64,000 nt of DNA, taken from positions 1,073,240-1,137,239 of the forward strand of contig BFEA01000066.1 in NCBI GenBank assembly GCA_003427395.1, read 5' to 3'. The notes beneath the pieces were generated by a model. It saw nothing but the letters and a program-made list of their open reading frames with translations. It searched no databases and was not told the DNA's origin. The translations under genes and the position numbers were made by a program. Of this stretch, positions 10,446-19,724 are shown piece by piece (the first letter of the stretch is position 1; every line of letters begins with the position of its first letter). The stretch is from Chara braunii. Its lineage: Eukaryota > Streptophyta > Charophyceae > Charales > Characeae.

Positions 10446-11140
10446 GAAGAAAGGGAACACCTTCTCTTTGTTTCACCTCCTTTAGTGTCTTGGTCTTGAG
10501 ATGTTAACCTTGAGGAAGCTTTCTCTTCCTTTGCACACTTGCTCTCTGGCTTTTGCTTCCTTCTTTTTCAAGCCATTCTCCTCTTCTCTTTCTCAGTCTT
10601 TGTCTAACTATGGCAAACTCTTCTCACTGAGGCTATGAATTCCTACCCTCGAGAAGGGCTAAGGGGATCTCTTTAGCCTTCCTTTTCCTCCTCTCAGTTT
10701 GAGGGCTATGGCATAACTCTTCCCTAGAGCAGCATCACTATCACCAGCCTTTGTAGCTCCTCCCACTTGTCTAGACTCTCCTTCAAGCTCCCATACTAGC
10801 AGCGGTTCCCTTCCCCTTACTCCGGTTGAGCCAAGTGCTCACTCGAGCTCATTTGGCCAGCCCTTATGTGTGAAGCGGACTGCTCCCCCAGCTTAAATAG
10901 GTTGGGCACAACACTCCGCCCAGCCCTTGGGCCACTACCAAGTGCCTAAGGCGAGCCGAGGTGCCCCCAAGGCCTTCTTTCACTAGTGAGCCTCTTCGGT
11001 AGCAACTGTGTCTTATTTTGGTCAAGTACATGTAGTCCGAGTGGTTGGTACCAACTCGGCCTACCTTTGTGGCCACCCTAAGCCTCATTTTCATCTTCAG
11101 TTGCTGCCTCATGGTTTCGAATAATCAAGGGGCAGCCTTG
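10446..11140. other. unassigned sequence, no gene seen
   Basis: Ordinary-complexity DNA between the polypurine tract and an A-rich stretch at ~11149-11160. No conserved domain on either strand. It is part of the block interrupting E1. Confidence 0.5.
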
Positions 11141-11185
11141 GTTGAAGAAAAAAAAAAAGTTTTTTGCCCTTTTCTTAGATTTTCC

Positions 11186-12553
11186 CGTAATGGTCATACC
11201 TGGTCCGGAACGCAGTCTTATGTTGATCCGTAGGTTCCACCTCGATCTGATGTATCCAGACTTCAGATCAATCTTACTGAAAAACTTGCAGCCCTGCAAC
11301 TGGTCCAACAAGTTGTCAATACGTGGTAGAGGTTCGGCATTCTTAACAGTGACGACATCCATGCCTCTGTAATCAATACAAAGACACAACTCACCTTCCT
11401 TTTTGGGCACAAATAAGACAGGGGCACCATAAGGAGAAGAGCTTGGACGAATCCATCCATTTTCTGTTAAGTCCTGCAACTGTTTTCTCAACTCCTCAAG
11501 TTCCCTAGCAGACATTCGGTAGATAGGGCCCTTGGGAATCTTACTTCCAAGAATAATTTCAATGGTGTGCTTAATAGCACGTTCAGTTATTCCTGTTGGT
11601 TCGGAAAACAAATCTTTATACTCGCTAAGGAGTTTATCGGTCGAGGGCAGATAGGAAGTAGAGGATTCACCTGCTCGTTTTACTAGAACCATCATTACTT
11701 CTTGTTCCAATTTTTTCTTTGAAACCAACGATCTAAATGATGGATAACTCGTACAACAGAAAAACAGATTAGAGTCAGAGCCAGACTTATGAAACAATAT
11801 GATTGGTTTCAATTCTGATTGTGCATCCCTCAGTTGCACTATCTTTTCCTTGAACTTGATTTCTGGGTTGGCTTCCTCGTGCCAGTCCATTCCCAAAATC
11901 AAGTCAAAGGGTAACTTCTTCTCTACAAGAAAGGAAATCTCGTGAACAATCTTTTTTCCTTCCTTGGTTCGAAACAGACACTTTACACGATCAACATACT
12001 GCGAGACAGTGATCGTGCTTTTGTCAGCCAAAATAGACGTGATAGGTCTAGACAGGTCTTTTACCTTCATTCTGAGATGCAACTTACGGATTGCCTTCTC
12101 GGATATATAGTATCGCGTAGATCTCGAGTCCAACAGTGCACCTGCGTGGATATGTGCAATTTCCATATCCGCGAGTAGTAGGTCACCCTTAGAATTTGCT
12201 TTCTTAGCCCGCGAGCTTCGTAATGCTAGCAACTCGTCACCAAGCTCGTCAAGAGAGTCGTCCAGAGAGACGGTGCATAAGACAGGTTCAGGGTGATCTG
12301 GACGATGGGCCGAAAAATAACCATCCTCTGCCGTGCGAGTCAAAGGGTTGGAAGGGGTCGTCGGCGCCTTACCTTCTTTGTCCAAACCCTTTAACTCAGT
12401 AGGAGCCGATGCTACTCCTACTGGTTGCTCGCTTTTGGGTATCGAATTTGTGGACACCAGGCTATCACATGCCCTGCAAGTCCACACTTCAGGCATTGTG
12501 CATTGTTCATCCTCTCTTGCCACAATTCCTGTGTGATTCCCATATTCTCCCAT
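11186..12553 (-). pseudogene. E1 aspartic protease and N-terminal half of reverse transcriptase
   Basis: The minus-strand reading contains a retropepsin-like domain: the active-site segment reads [13 protein letters not shown] where D-S/T-G is required, so the glycine is replaced by arginine, and the flap/second-loop motif is [15 protein letters not shown] follows: [76 protein letters not shown]. One base is missing immediately after LKSGY; downstream RT residues continue in another frame until about 11190. Protease would mature Gag-Pol and RT would make cDNA. The damaged catalytic loop plus the frameshift make this copy inactive. Confidence 0.88.
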
Positions 12554-12993
12554 GGCTTTCCGGCTGCAATTCCGAGATGCTCAGGGAACGAGCATGGTTT
12601 TTTTTTTTTTCCTGGCGGTCGTGGTCCTCCCTTGTTGACCACTGCGGCAGTGACTTCCCCCTTCTCGGACTCACTGCTGCTCGTCACACCCTCGGCCTCC
12701 AATGGCCACTTCTCCACAGTATCGTCATCAAAGACGACGAGGGTGTGGTCCTGGCGCTTTTGGCGCCAGAGTACCTGCTTTCCTACACCTGCACTTCCAC
12801 CTCCACCATACTTCACCACGGAAGCATACAAATTCTTTACCTGTGAAGTCATTTGCTCTCGTTGGAGAGCTAGATCGCGAAATTGCCTGTAGTTATACTT
12901 GCCAGATTTAGAGTCTGCCACGAGCTGTCCACGAATAGGCTCGAGCAGAGCGCGGGAATAGATATAAAGGACTTCGTTGTCTTGCAGGTTCAA
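12418..12993 (-). pseudogene. E1 Gag C-terminal half with CCHC zinc knuckle
   Basis: 191 codons in one frame. The N-terminal part (LQDNEVLYIYSRALLEPIRGQLV, then YRQFRDLALQRE) resembles the end of the Ty3/gypsy Gag capsid domain. The C-terminus has the nucleocapsid zinc knuckle [14 protein letters not shown] (C-x2-C-x4-H-x4-C), which packages genomic RNA. It overlaps the protease-RT frame by about 135 bp in a different frame, so Gag and Pol are out of phase at this point, by programmed shift or by mutation. Confidence 0.83.
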
Positions 12994-13002
12994 TCCAGGA
13001 AC

Positions 13003-13558
13003 CTACAGCAACCGATCCACTTCCCGAGACAGAGATTCTACCGAGGTCCAATGTCTTTGGCCAACGGTAGTAAGCTGGTCAAAGGCCTTGTCGGCTGTTG
13101 TCTTGTCCAGGAAGCGTTCCTTGATCTTTCCAAGGAACTGCTTCAGATTCATGGTTCCAGCCCACTCCCCAATGTCCTCGAACCCCGCTGGACGTTTTAC
13201 AGTAAGTTTGAATCTTGGCAATCCACAACAACAAGTTTTCATCCTTCTTGTTGCAGAACGTTTCTCCTTCTTCTTTGGCTTTTCAGGTTCCGCAGTTACC
13301 TTATCCTTAGGAGGAGGAGACTTCGGAGGTGGAGAGGAAGGAGGAGAGGAAGGAGAAGACGACGGACTCGTTCTCCCCCCCATTAGACGATTTCCCTCCC
13401 CCATTCATATCTTTTGGGACAACAGACTTAATAGCATCACTCATCAATTTCTTTTCTGGTTTTTTTCCTTCTTTATCTTCTTCCTCCTTTTCTTCTACCT
13501 GAGTCTTCCCTTTCACAATATTTGTGATGGTTCTCAATTCGACAGCAATCTCATCCAT
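13003..13558 (-). pseudogene. E1 Gag middle portion, frameshifted
   Basis: Two overlapping frames together cover this stretch. The upstream one (13558 leftward to ~13380) starts MDEIAVELRTITNIVKGK and is lysine/glutamate rich. The downstream one (13404-13003) has a proline/serine-rich linker, then capsid-like sequence KLTVKRPAGFEDIGEWAGTM and FLGKIKERFLDKTTADKAFDQL. A frameshift near 13390 separates them. The first residues, MDEIA, repeat the last residues of the piece at 16001-16616 because the LINE target duplication lies exactly there. Confidence 0.75.
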
Positions 13559-13560
13559 TT
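13545..13560. repeat. LINE target-site duplication, left copy
   Basis: GCAATCTCATCCATTT is repeated exactly at 15988-16003. Sixteen base pairs is typical for target-primed reverse transcription. Confidence 0.9.
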
Positions 13561-13777
13561 TTATTTTTTTTAAATAAAGGATCCCTGAACAACATTGATT
13601 GCTCCACCGCGGTGAAGGATTGACTGTCAGCTTGCCCTATCCCACTCTTTCCTCTCAGGCCTGGGGTCCAAGTCTGCCAGATAGCACCATTGTCCCTAGA
13701 AAGAGCTCATCCGATAATCTTGCTCGCCTGTATCTTCCCCATGCACCTCCCTGCCCCTTTGGACAATCTATTATAAG

Positions 13778-13794
13778 CCCTAAACCCTAAACCC
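13778..13794. repeat. short telomere-like CCCTAAA motif in the LINE 3' region
   Basis: Two perfect CCCTAAA units plus CCC, followed ~40 bp on by cccctaagccctaa. This is the plant-type telomere heptamer. It is too short to be a telomere, but consistent with a green-lineage host. Confidence 0.7.
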
Positions 13795-13866
13795 TTCCCC
13801 TGTGTGCCTGACCTCCAATAGTCGAATAACCCCTAAGCCCTAATGCTTCTTTATCTTTAACCACAC

Positions 13867-14084
13867 GTCTATTGATACACGCTATGACTCCTTTCTGGGG
13901 CCATTAAGCCGCTTGAATGTCTAGCCTACTGCTCTGTGATCTCACTGATTCCAGCGAAACGAGATCTGTTGCTGTCTCTCTCTGTGAACACTCTTCTCGC
14001 CTCTTCCATACCAGTCTTGGAGGATCTCCTTCCACGGTGCCGAGTTTACCCGTTCCAAACCTGTGTTTGACAAATTTCTCTATG
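13867..14084. repeat. 218-bp LINE internal direct repeat, copy 1
   Basis: Matches 15771-15988 at all but about four positions, same orientation. Lies downstream of the LINE coding region. Confidence 0.9.
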
Positions 14085-14134
14085 ATTGCCTGCTTTCTTG
14101 GTGGGTCTTCTTTGATACTCCTGACTGCCCGGTT

Positions 14135-14563
14135 TCAATCCGCTTGATATTCTTGCCGTAAAAGTTGTAAAACATGCTCCCAGGCCTCCTGGGTCGATGT
14201 TTCTTGGCCATCTATCGTCTGTTTGCATCGTGACTTCCATATGATCCACAGAGTAAAAGGACGAAGTTTACGGAAGAGGGTCCGCTGCCAGGGCTCATTG
14301 TGACCTGGTTGTTCCATGCCCGTTAAGAGTGTGATCCTGTTGTCCGGTAAAAGAGCTCCAACCGTTGCTAGCCAAAACTCCCGTGTTTTGTTCCAGATCC
14401 GTTGTGCATTTGGACAGTTTAGTAGGCAGTGTTGCATATCTTCTAGTGTTCCTTCCTTGCAGACCGCACAACTGTCGTCAAAATCCCTTCTAGCGGTTTT
14501 TGCCCTTCTCCTGTTGAGCCATGTGTTAACTGGCAGAGCGTGATAATAGATGAGCCATTGCAT
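14135..14563 (-). pseudogene. LINE polymerase C-terminus (zf-RVT zinc-binding domain)
   Basis: About 140 codons with the cysteine/histidine pattern typical of the zinc-binding domain C-terminal to plant LINE reverse transcriptases: WLNRRRAKTARRDFDD, then CAVCKEGTLEDMQHCLLNCPNAQRIW. The tail has FTLWIIWKSRCKQTIDG, also common in this domain. It helps the polymerase bind template or target. The upstream RT is in other frames, so the protein is broken. Confidence 0.82.
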
Positions 14564-14679
14564 ACTTCTTATGCGGGTATTTCTAATGGCAAGAGGTATC
14601 TGTCAATTGAACTTTTCAGTGTTGCCCAGGCAGCCCGAGGTGTGCTTCTCCCAGCGTTGGACTAGGACAATGTCCATGT

Positions 14680-15748
14680 TCACCGATCTGCGTCTGAGTT
14701 TGTAGCCAAAGCTGGTGGAATAGTCCAGGATGTTGGTGCGCTTTTGTGTCCCCATCGGCATAGATTTTGTCTTCCATTCCCATTCCACTGGTCAAACTCC
14801 AGATCCTGCAAGGGTATTCCTGGTTGATAAGCTCTGTAATCGTCATCCTCGATCACTCTGATTTTCCTGAGGAGTCGGGGCCTCGCCGTGACTCGGGCCC
14901 AGAATGATTTCGAGACCCTGCTAAGGTTGGACCCCGGGTGTTCGATGTCGTGTATGGACCATAATCCCCAATCTCCCTCCGGTCCTGTCGACTTGACATA
15001 GACCAAAGCCTCCGAGGGGGTGTGTTCTGATTCCCACGTGGCCCACTCTCCTGCTGCCCAAGCTCGGGGGGCTTGTAGGAGCCTCTTCCAGTCCTGCGGT
15101 ATGGATTGTAACATCGCCTGCAGGTTAGCCTCTAGGTTATGACATCCCTTGAGGGAATCTCTGAGCTCTGCGACTGTCTTCCAACGATTGCTTTGGTGAT
15201 TCCAAATGTGTTTGAGTTGCCAAACGCCTCGTTCCAGCCACGATACCCATCGAGCATCCTGTGTTGTTAGGGTCCAAGGTTTATCAGAGGGGTCTTTTAG
15301 CCAGTGATTGCAGAAAAGTGGCTGTCGTGGAACTTCCTCCCTGTTGACTGGGCTGCGGACCTTTGCCGGGAAGATCTCTCGCCAGATTTTTATGAGGTAC
15401 ATCCAATATTCCGACCGGATCGGTAGTGGCCCTTGCTGTTGTTCTTCCATCTGTGGAGGATTGGTGCGGGCCGACCAGGACTTGGCCATCAGCCAAGGCC
15501 AGTGTGCTCCAGGGCAGGCGCTGCTGCAGCAATAGTTTGACAACCCACTTTGTCTGAAGTGCCTTGATTTGGGTGGCCGGGTCGAGGATTCCCAATCCGC
15601 CTTTATTCTTTGGTTGAATGAGGTACACCCAGGCCACGTTAGGTATGAAGCGCTGTGCCGTTGGGTTCCCCGTCCAAAGAGTATGCCGTCGATCTCCGTT
15701 TGAGAGATGTGACCATGTTAGCTTCTGGTGTATAGATGGTGGCTGCAT
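14680..15748 (-). pseudogene. LINE reverse transcriptase C-terminal region, frameshifted
   Basis: Two overlapping minus frames (15748-15284 and 15543-14680). The upstream frame contains the LINE thumb-side motif YLIQPKNKGGLGILDPATQIKAL followed by KWVVKLL; the downstream frame continues with WLERGVWQLKHIWNHQSNRW and similar tryptophan-rich text. The core RT palm with its FxDD box and the endonuclease are absent, as expected from 5' truncation. Confidence 0.78.
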
Positions 15749-15770
15749 ACCATACCATAGAGAGCCACAA

Positions 15771-15988
15771 GTCTATTGACACACGCTATGACTCCTTTCT
15801 GGGGCCATTAAGCCGCTTGAATGTCTAGCCTACTGCTCTGTGATCTCACTGATTCCAGCGAAACGAGATCTGTTGCTGTATCTCTCTGTGAACACTCTTC
15901 TCGCCTCTTCCATACCAGTCTTGGAGGATCTCCTTCCACAGTGCCGAGTTTACCCGTTCCAAGCCTGTGTTTGACAAATTTCTCTATG
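15771..15988. repeat. 218-bp LINE internal direct repeat, copy 2
   Basis: Second copy of 13867-14084, at the extreme 5' end of the insertion and sharing its last G with the target duplication. Its position outside the coding part suggests the remnant of an upstream tandem unit, or template switching. Confidence 0.9.
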
Positions 15989-16000
15989 CAATCTCATCCA

Positions 16001-16616
16001 TTTGACTTTGCTGCCGGTCAATTTTTTCTTCCAAGAAGGAGAGATAAGTCATGATGTGATAAAAGGTTTGTGTCATATCGATCTCTTCTTTTCCATCTGT
16101 TCCTATCACCTGTCTAAGTTCTTTGACTTTCTGCTCCCTTCTTGATTTGTGTTCTCGTCTCAGGGCTAACTCTTCTTTCTTCCTTTCTTCAGCAGCCAGC
16201 GTCTCTCTTAACTGCTGAATGTTAGCATCAATGGTTGCCTCGGTCACTTCAGGTTTAACTTCTCCTTTCCTTGATGATTCCATGACCTCTTCCAACTGCT
16301 TGATAGCGAACTGGTCCAGTGCCTTTCGGCACTTGGCTAGACTTCGGCACCAGCTTCCGCAACTTCCACGCCCGTAATTGCTTTCTTCAGATGGGTCTTC
16401 TACCGTCTTCAAATCAAACAGATTACGGACGTGCCGTTCGGCGTCGGGTCCGGACAGATGCAGATCGTTCAAGAGTTGGTTCCACAGTGCTAGTAGTTCC
16501 TGCTTCTTTCCCTCCGCCTGTCTCCGCGTCTTTAGCTCGGAGGTTCCCTCACCCGAGAAAAACGTCATGGGGAAAAGAAGGAGGATTTTCCACATGCCCA
16601 ACATTTTGGAAGTCAA
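16001..16616 (-). pseudogene. E1 Gag N-terminal portion (coiled-coil rich)
   Basis: About 205 codons before the LINE insertion. The sequence is highly charged, with a helix-rich stretch (LAAEERKKEELALRREHKSR, KVKELRQVIG) likely to form a coiled coil, then FYHIMTYLSFLEEKIDRQQ up to MDEIA, where the LINE target site cuts the frame. The first methionines are ambiguous (M at codons 1, 5 and 8); the start may be inaccurate. It is Gag by position between leader and capsid; I recognise no specific domain. Confidence 0.65.
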
Positions 16617-17059
16617 ATTCGAGAAGATATTCGCAATGGTGGAACAAAAAAATAAAAAGAAATAATAAAAAGAAACAGATTCTAATTTACTAACTACTGT
16701 TTTTTTCCTTGTCTGTGTGATGACGTCCTATGCAATGTACAGGTACTACGTCAGCCCCGTGTGATCAGACACCACACACAAGTAAGTACGCAAACACCAC
16801 ACACAGCAACAATAGGTAAGTATGCCAACAACCAACACAACAGTTTGTCAGCAATCTTCATCAATTTTGTTGTCTTCTTGATGTCTGTGCGATCACGCAC
16901 TCCCCTTGACAGCTGGCACTACAGCTATATAATCAATCCAGTCAGCTGTACCGCCGTAGTTTGTAGAGTGCTCCTCTTACTTGGCAGTATCCTGCCTGAC
17001 ACGTGTCATTCCCGGAACGCCAACATAGCCTATGTTGCCACATCAACACTTGAGTCTGT

Positions 17060-17645
17060 CAACGATGGAATGCCACGTCAGCAAATGTGTAGCCTGATCC
17101 TCGCCACTTGCCTCTTTTAATCTTCTCATGAGACACCGCCGCCGTTCCAGCCAGTCAAATCATGCCACGTCGCCCAGGAGTTCAATGCCACGTCAGCCAC
17201 GCAGTCACCACCTTATGAAGACAGGTGTGATGTCCTGTTCCTGCCACGTCAGCAATCAATTCCGTGTCCTCCAGGCCACGTCAGCATCTGTAGTAGACTC
17301 TGCCACGTGTCAGCAGCACTAAGTGTGCCACATCCTCAATCGTTAGTAGAGCCTTCAGACATGGCACAGCATGTGCCATGTCAGCAGGGGATCGCGATGT
17401 TACGTCACTATCGCGGTCCAGGCTGGNNTGCNGTATCTCCAATCACAGCCCCTACTGCCACGTCAGCAGCCTGGTAGGGATCTCTTCTTGCGAATGAAGC
17501 TTGTACCTCATCAGCAGCCCCGGAAATGCCTTCTCGCCAGTGATTCGTTAACAACCCTGGCAGTGTATCCTCGCCAGAAAGGTATGTGCCACGTCATCAC
17601 CCCCAGCGTATCCCTTGCCACGTCATCACTTAATTACACTACACT
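17060..17645 (-). promoter_or_regulatory. E1 leader: cluster of TGACGTGG (bZIP/UPRE-type) motifs
   Basis: The plus word CCACGTCA (minus strand TGACGTGG) occurs about seven times, starting near 17073, 17188, 17243, 17276, 17458, 17588 and 17628. Near variants (gccacgtcg, gccacgtgtca, gccatgtcagcag) occur between them. TGACGTGG is a known plant bZIP target (hexamer / UPR element). Each core is usually embedded in TGCCACGTCAGCA. Whether it acts as an enhancer is inference. Confidence 0.55.
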
Positions 17646-17696
17646 TACCCGCGCGCCGCCTGGCGCCTACATACAATGTCGTCAAAGAGGAGAATT

Positions 17697-17708
17697 GCGC
17701 CGATACCA
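17697..17708 (-). other. E1 primer-binding site
   Basis: Complement TGGTATCGGCGC, three bases inside the 5' LTR. Resembles the plant initiator tRNA-Met PBS TGGTATCAGAGC with two differences. Confidence 0.8.
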
Positions 17709-17711
17709 AAT

Positions 17712-18815
17712 TGCAATGAACCCAGATCGTGAATACAATGTCAACAATGCAAGTCCAAAATGTCGAACAGCTGATGATAGTCAATAACCAAAATCGTAGC
17801 CAGATACCCAACAGATGAGAAGACATACACGGACGAAGGAGGTGAGAGGGAGAAGAGATTGAGACAAGAGGGAGATAGACAGTGCCCACTTCTCCAGGGG
17901 CTTCTTCCTCCAGCACCTCCGCAGAGATGTGTATAAGAGACAGGGGAGATAGACAGTGCCCACTTCTCCAGGGGCTTCTTCCTCCAGCACCTCCGCAGAA
18001 ATCAATGATCTGAATGAGTATCTGTAGTATCCTCCAAAGTGCCACGTGGCACATCCAATCGGTTCCACATCAGCAATGAAGCAATGTCGACATGAAGACT
18101 CCAGGTAAGTATCACGATCTCTCCACAATCCTGATCACCTCCTGAATGACGATGTGTAGAACAGCATTACATATCTGTAGCCTCGCCACCTGATTAGTGG
18201 CCACAGCCACCTCAGCCAATCACACACGTGGCAGCGGCCACCTCAGCAACTGTACGTGGCAGCTGCCACGTCAGCATACCATGAAGACAGGCGCAAGCCA
18301 GCCACCATGCCGGACAAGCAGCGCGTTGCCAAGATCACAATGCCGGCATAGCCAGCGTCCAACCAGCGTCGCAGCATCGAGCCAGCGTAGCAGTCAACGC
18401 GTGGAGTCAGCCTCAACGCAAGACAGAATGAATCCAAAGCCAGGAAGTCAACTCTTATGTAGTGTTGACGTGGGGTCTGGACCCGGGATGCTGTATCCCT
18501 CGGCCGTCCAGATCTCAATGCGAATGAGGGCTCAGATCGGCCTGAAACCGAATTCCCTCCGGCCTGGATCCTGTCTGGGTACCTGCNCACAACAAGTGAG
18601 TGTATCCAACCCAGGGCCTGGGTGCGGTACCTTTGACTCTNCAGTTGACTTTGACTCTTGAATTTCCTGTGTGCAGCGTTCGGTCACACAGCCACACTCG
18701 ACAGACTCAAGCCTGGGCGTGTCTTGGTCACACAGCCCAGCGCAGACCAACTCAGGTCTGCGTTTCCTGGGGCTGAGTTCTGAGCCCCAGGCTACTTCTG
18801 AACAGGGTTACTGCA
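17712..18815 (-). repeat. E1 5' LTR (contains a sequencing-adaptor artefact)
   Basis: 1104 bp, or 1030 bp after discounting 74 bp made of a 19-bp Nextera end plus a 55-bp duplication. About six differences from the 3' LTR. Starts TGCAGTAACC and ends TTGCA on the minus strand. Confidence 0.9.
17925..17943. other. Nextera mosaic-end adaptor (assembly artefact)
   Basis: AGATGTGTATAAGAGACAG, the Tn5 mosaic end used in Nextera libraries. It is followed by an exact second copy (17944-17998) of the preceding 55 bp (17870-17924). The other LTR lacks both. Confidence 0.97.
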
Positions 18816-19724
18816 ATGGAATTGGTAGATACGCTTACCTGGTGGCTGCTTTTGCTGAAAAGAGGTCATGATAGCTGTATTTGGCGGAAGATTCACTCTA
18901 GATAATATAGAACATACGGTTAACACAAGAATTTTAATTTCCACCTCAGGACGACCCCAATGCACCGGCCCGAATCCAGCCCTGGTGCATCCCCGGCTGC
19001 ACCCCAGCTGTATCTGTACTTTGTGACACTGCCGAACCTCATGTGCTATACAGGCGCATAAGAATAGAACCCTGGACCTCTCCCTTCAAGCACACCACAC
19101 TAGGAATAGAACGCACAGGGTATGTTGTATTCGTTTATTGCGCACCTGAGTTATGCTACGTATACAGGACACCAACTTTCGAAAATGGGTCCCCCCAAAA
19201 AATTAGTACCCTGTATCCAAGTGGGCCCCTGCGCAAGGATGACACGCATAAATCGAGAAATGGTCCAAATGTAACTCTATACTATTAAAACCTGCAAAGG
19301 CCCCGGAGTGCCGCTTCCCAGAGGGCCCAAGGAAAACCAGTGCCGTGTGTCAGTCCCAGCGCCAGGGAAATTCGGTGCCGCTCGGCAGCGAGGTGTCGAT
19401 GCGGGCCCAGGGGTGAAGTGCACTGCTTCGTCCGCAGGCCGCATCGAGAGCAAAGTGCGTGGTGGCAGGGAAAATCGTTGCTGCGGGGCAGTCCCGCCAC
19501 CAGGGAAAATTGGTGCTGCGCCAAGCGCAGTGGTTCGTTTTCCATTCTGGAGGCAAGCGCAGTGGTAGCATGGGGCCGGGGGGACATCCTGCTGGCCGGG
19601 GGCCAGGCGCGTGATCTTTGTCACGTTGTTTGGCAGCGGAGGAGCGGGAGGAGCGGGTTAGAGGAGGATCAGCGTCGTCTGGGGGGACGTCCCACCAAAG
19701 GTTTTGGCGCACAGGGTAAGGGTA
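18816..19724. other. unassigned sequence right of E1
   Basis: No gene recognised. 19290-19560 is GC-rich with loosely repeated words such as ccagggaaaa(t)tggtgc. If E1 sits in a CNX1 intron this is the same intron. A possible minus-strand splice donor (CCAG|GTAAGC, complement of 18833-18842) has no recognisable coding sequence. Confidence 0.4.

Larger units (their letters stand above)
5302..11185. other. ~5.9-kb block inserted into E1 reverse transcriptase
   Basis: E1 RT stops being recognisable on the right near 11185 and resumes at about 5299 with only a few residues missing, so this block interrupts one gene. The two edges carry similar short words (cgtcgtggcata at 5290-5301, cgtaatggtcata at 11187-11199) that might be an eroded target duplication or simply RT sequence repeated at the break. 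Contents: unassigned sequence (5302-6338), a MITE, a long satellite, microsatellites, and unassigned sequence at 10443-11140. No retroelement coding domain was found, so its class is unknown. Confidence 0.6.
13561..15987 (-). mobile_element. 5'-truncated non-LTR retrotransposon (LINE) inserted in E1 gag
   Basis: Bounded by the 16-bp duplication (13545-13560 and 15988-16003). On the minus strand the 3' end lies at the left, where the complement reads TTTATTTAAAAAAAATAA, an A-rich tail. The body encodes the C-terminal part of a LINE polymerase (14135-15748). The insert cleanly splits the E1 gag frame at ...QMDEIA. A 218-bp segment occurs both in the 3' part (13867-14084) and at the truncated 5' end (15771-15988). 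Confidence 0.88.
1872..18815 (-). mobile_element. E1: Ty3/gypsy LTR retrotransposon, disrupted by nested insertions
   Basis: Two LTRs in the same orientation (1872-2900 and 17712-18815) begin TGCAGTAACC and end TTGCA on the minus strand. A PBS lies 3 nt inside the right LTR, and 4-bp flanks match exactly (ATGG at 1868-1871 and 18816-18819). Reading leftward from the 5' LTR the order is leader, gag, zinc knuckle, protease, RT, RNase H, integrase, chromodomain-like tail, 3' LTR, the Ty3/gypsy order. The ~17 kb length comes from two insertions: 5302-11185 inside RT and 13561-15987 inside gag. Many stops and frameshifts make it non-autonomous, yet the LTRs differ at only about six positions in ~1030 bp. 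Confidence 0.85.

Noticed and set aside
11149-11160. A-rich run as the poly-A tail of a retroposon forming the 5.9-kb block.
   Set aside because: The run is short, and no LINE or SINE body or clear target duplication was found.
13778-13794. Interstitial telomere or chromosome end.
   Set aside because: Only two and a half heptamers within a LINE 3' region; far too short.
18820-18880. ggaattggtagatacgc resembles the 5' part of a bacterial/plastid tRNA-Leu, and the complement has a CCAG|GTAAGC splice donor.
   Set aside because: No acceptor stem, anticodon arm or T-arm follows, so not a tRNA gene. The possible exon on the minus strand matches no CNX1 segment or other protein I know, so I did not call it.
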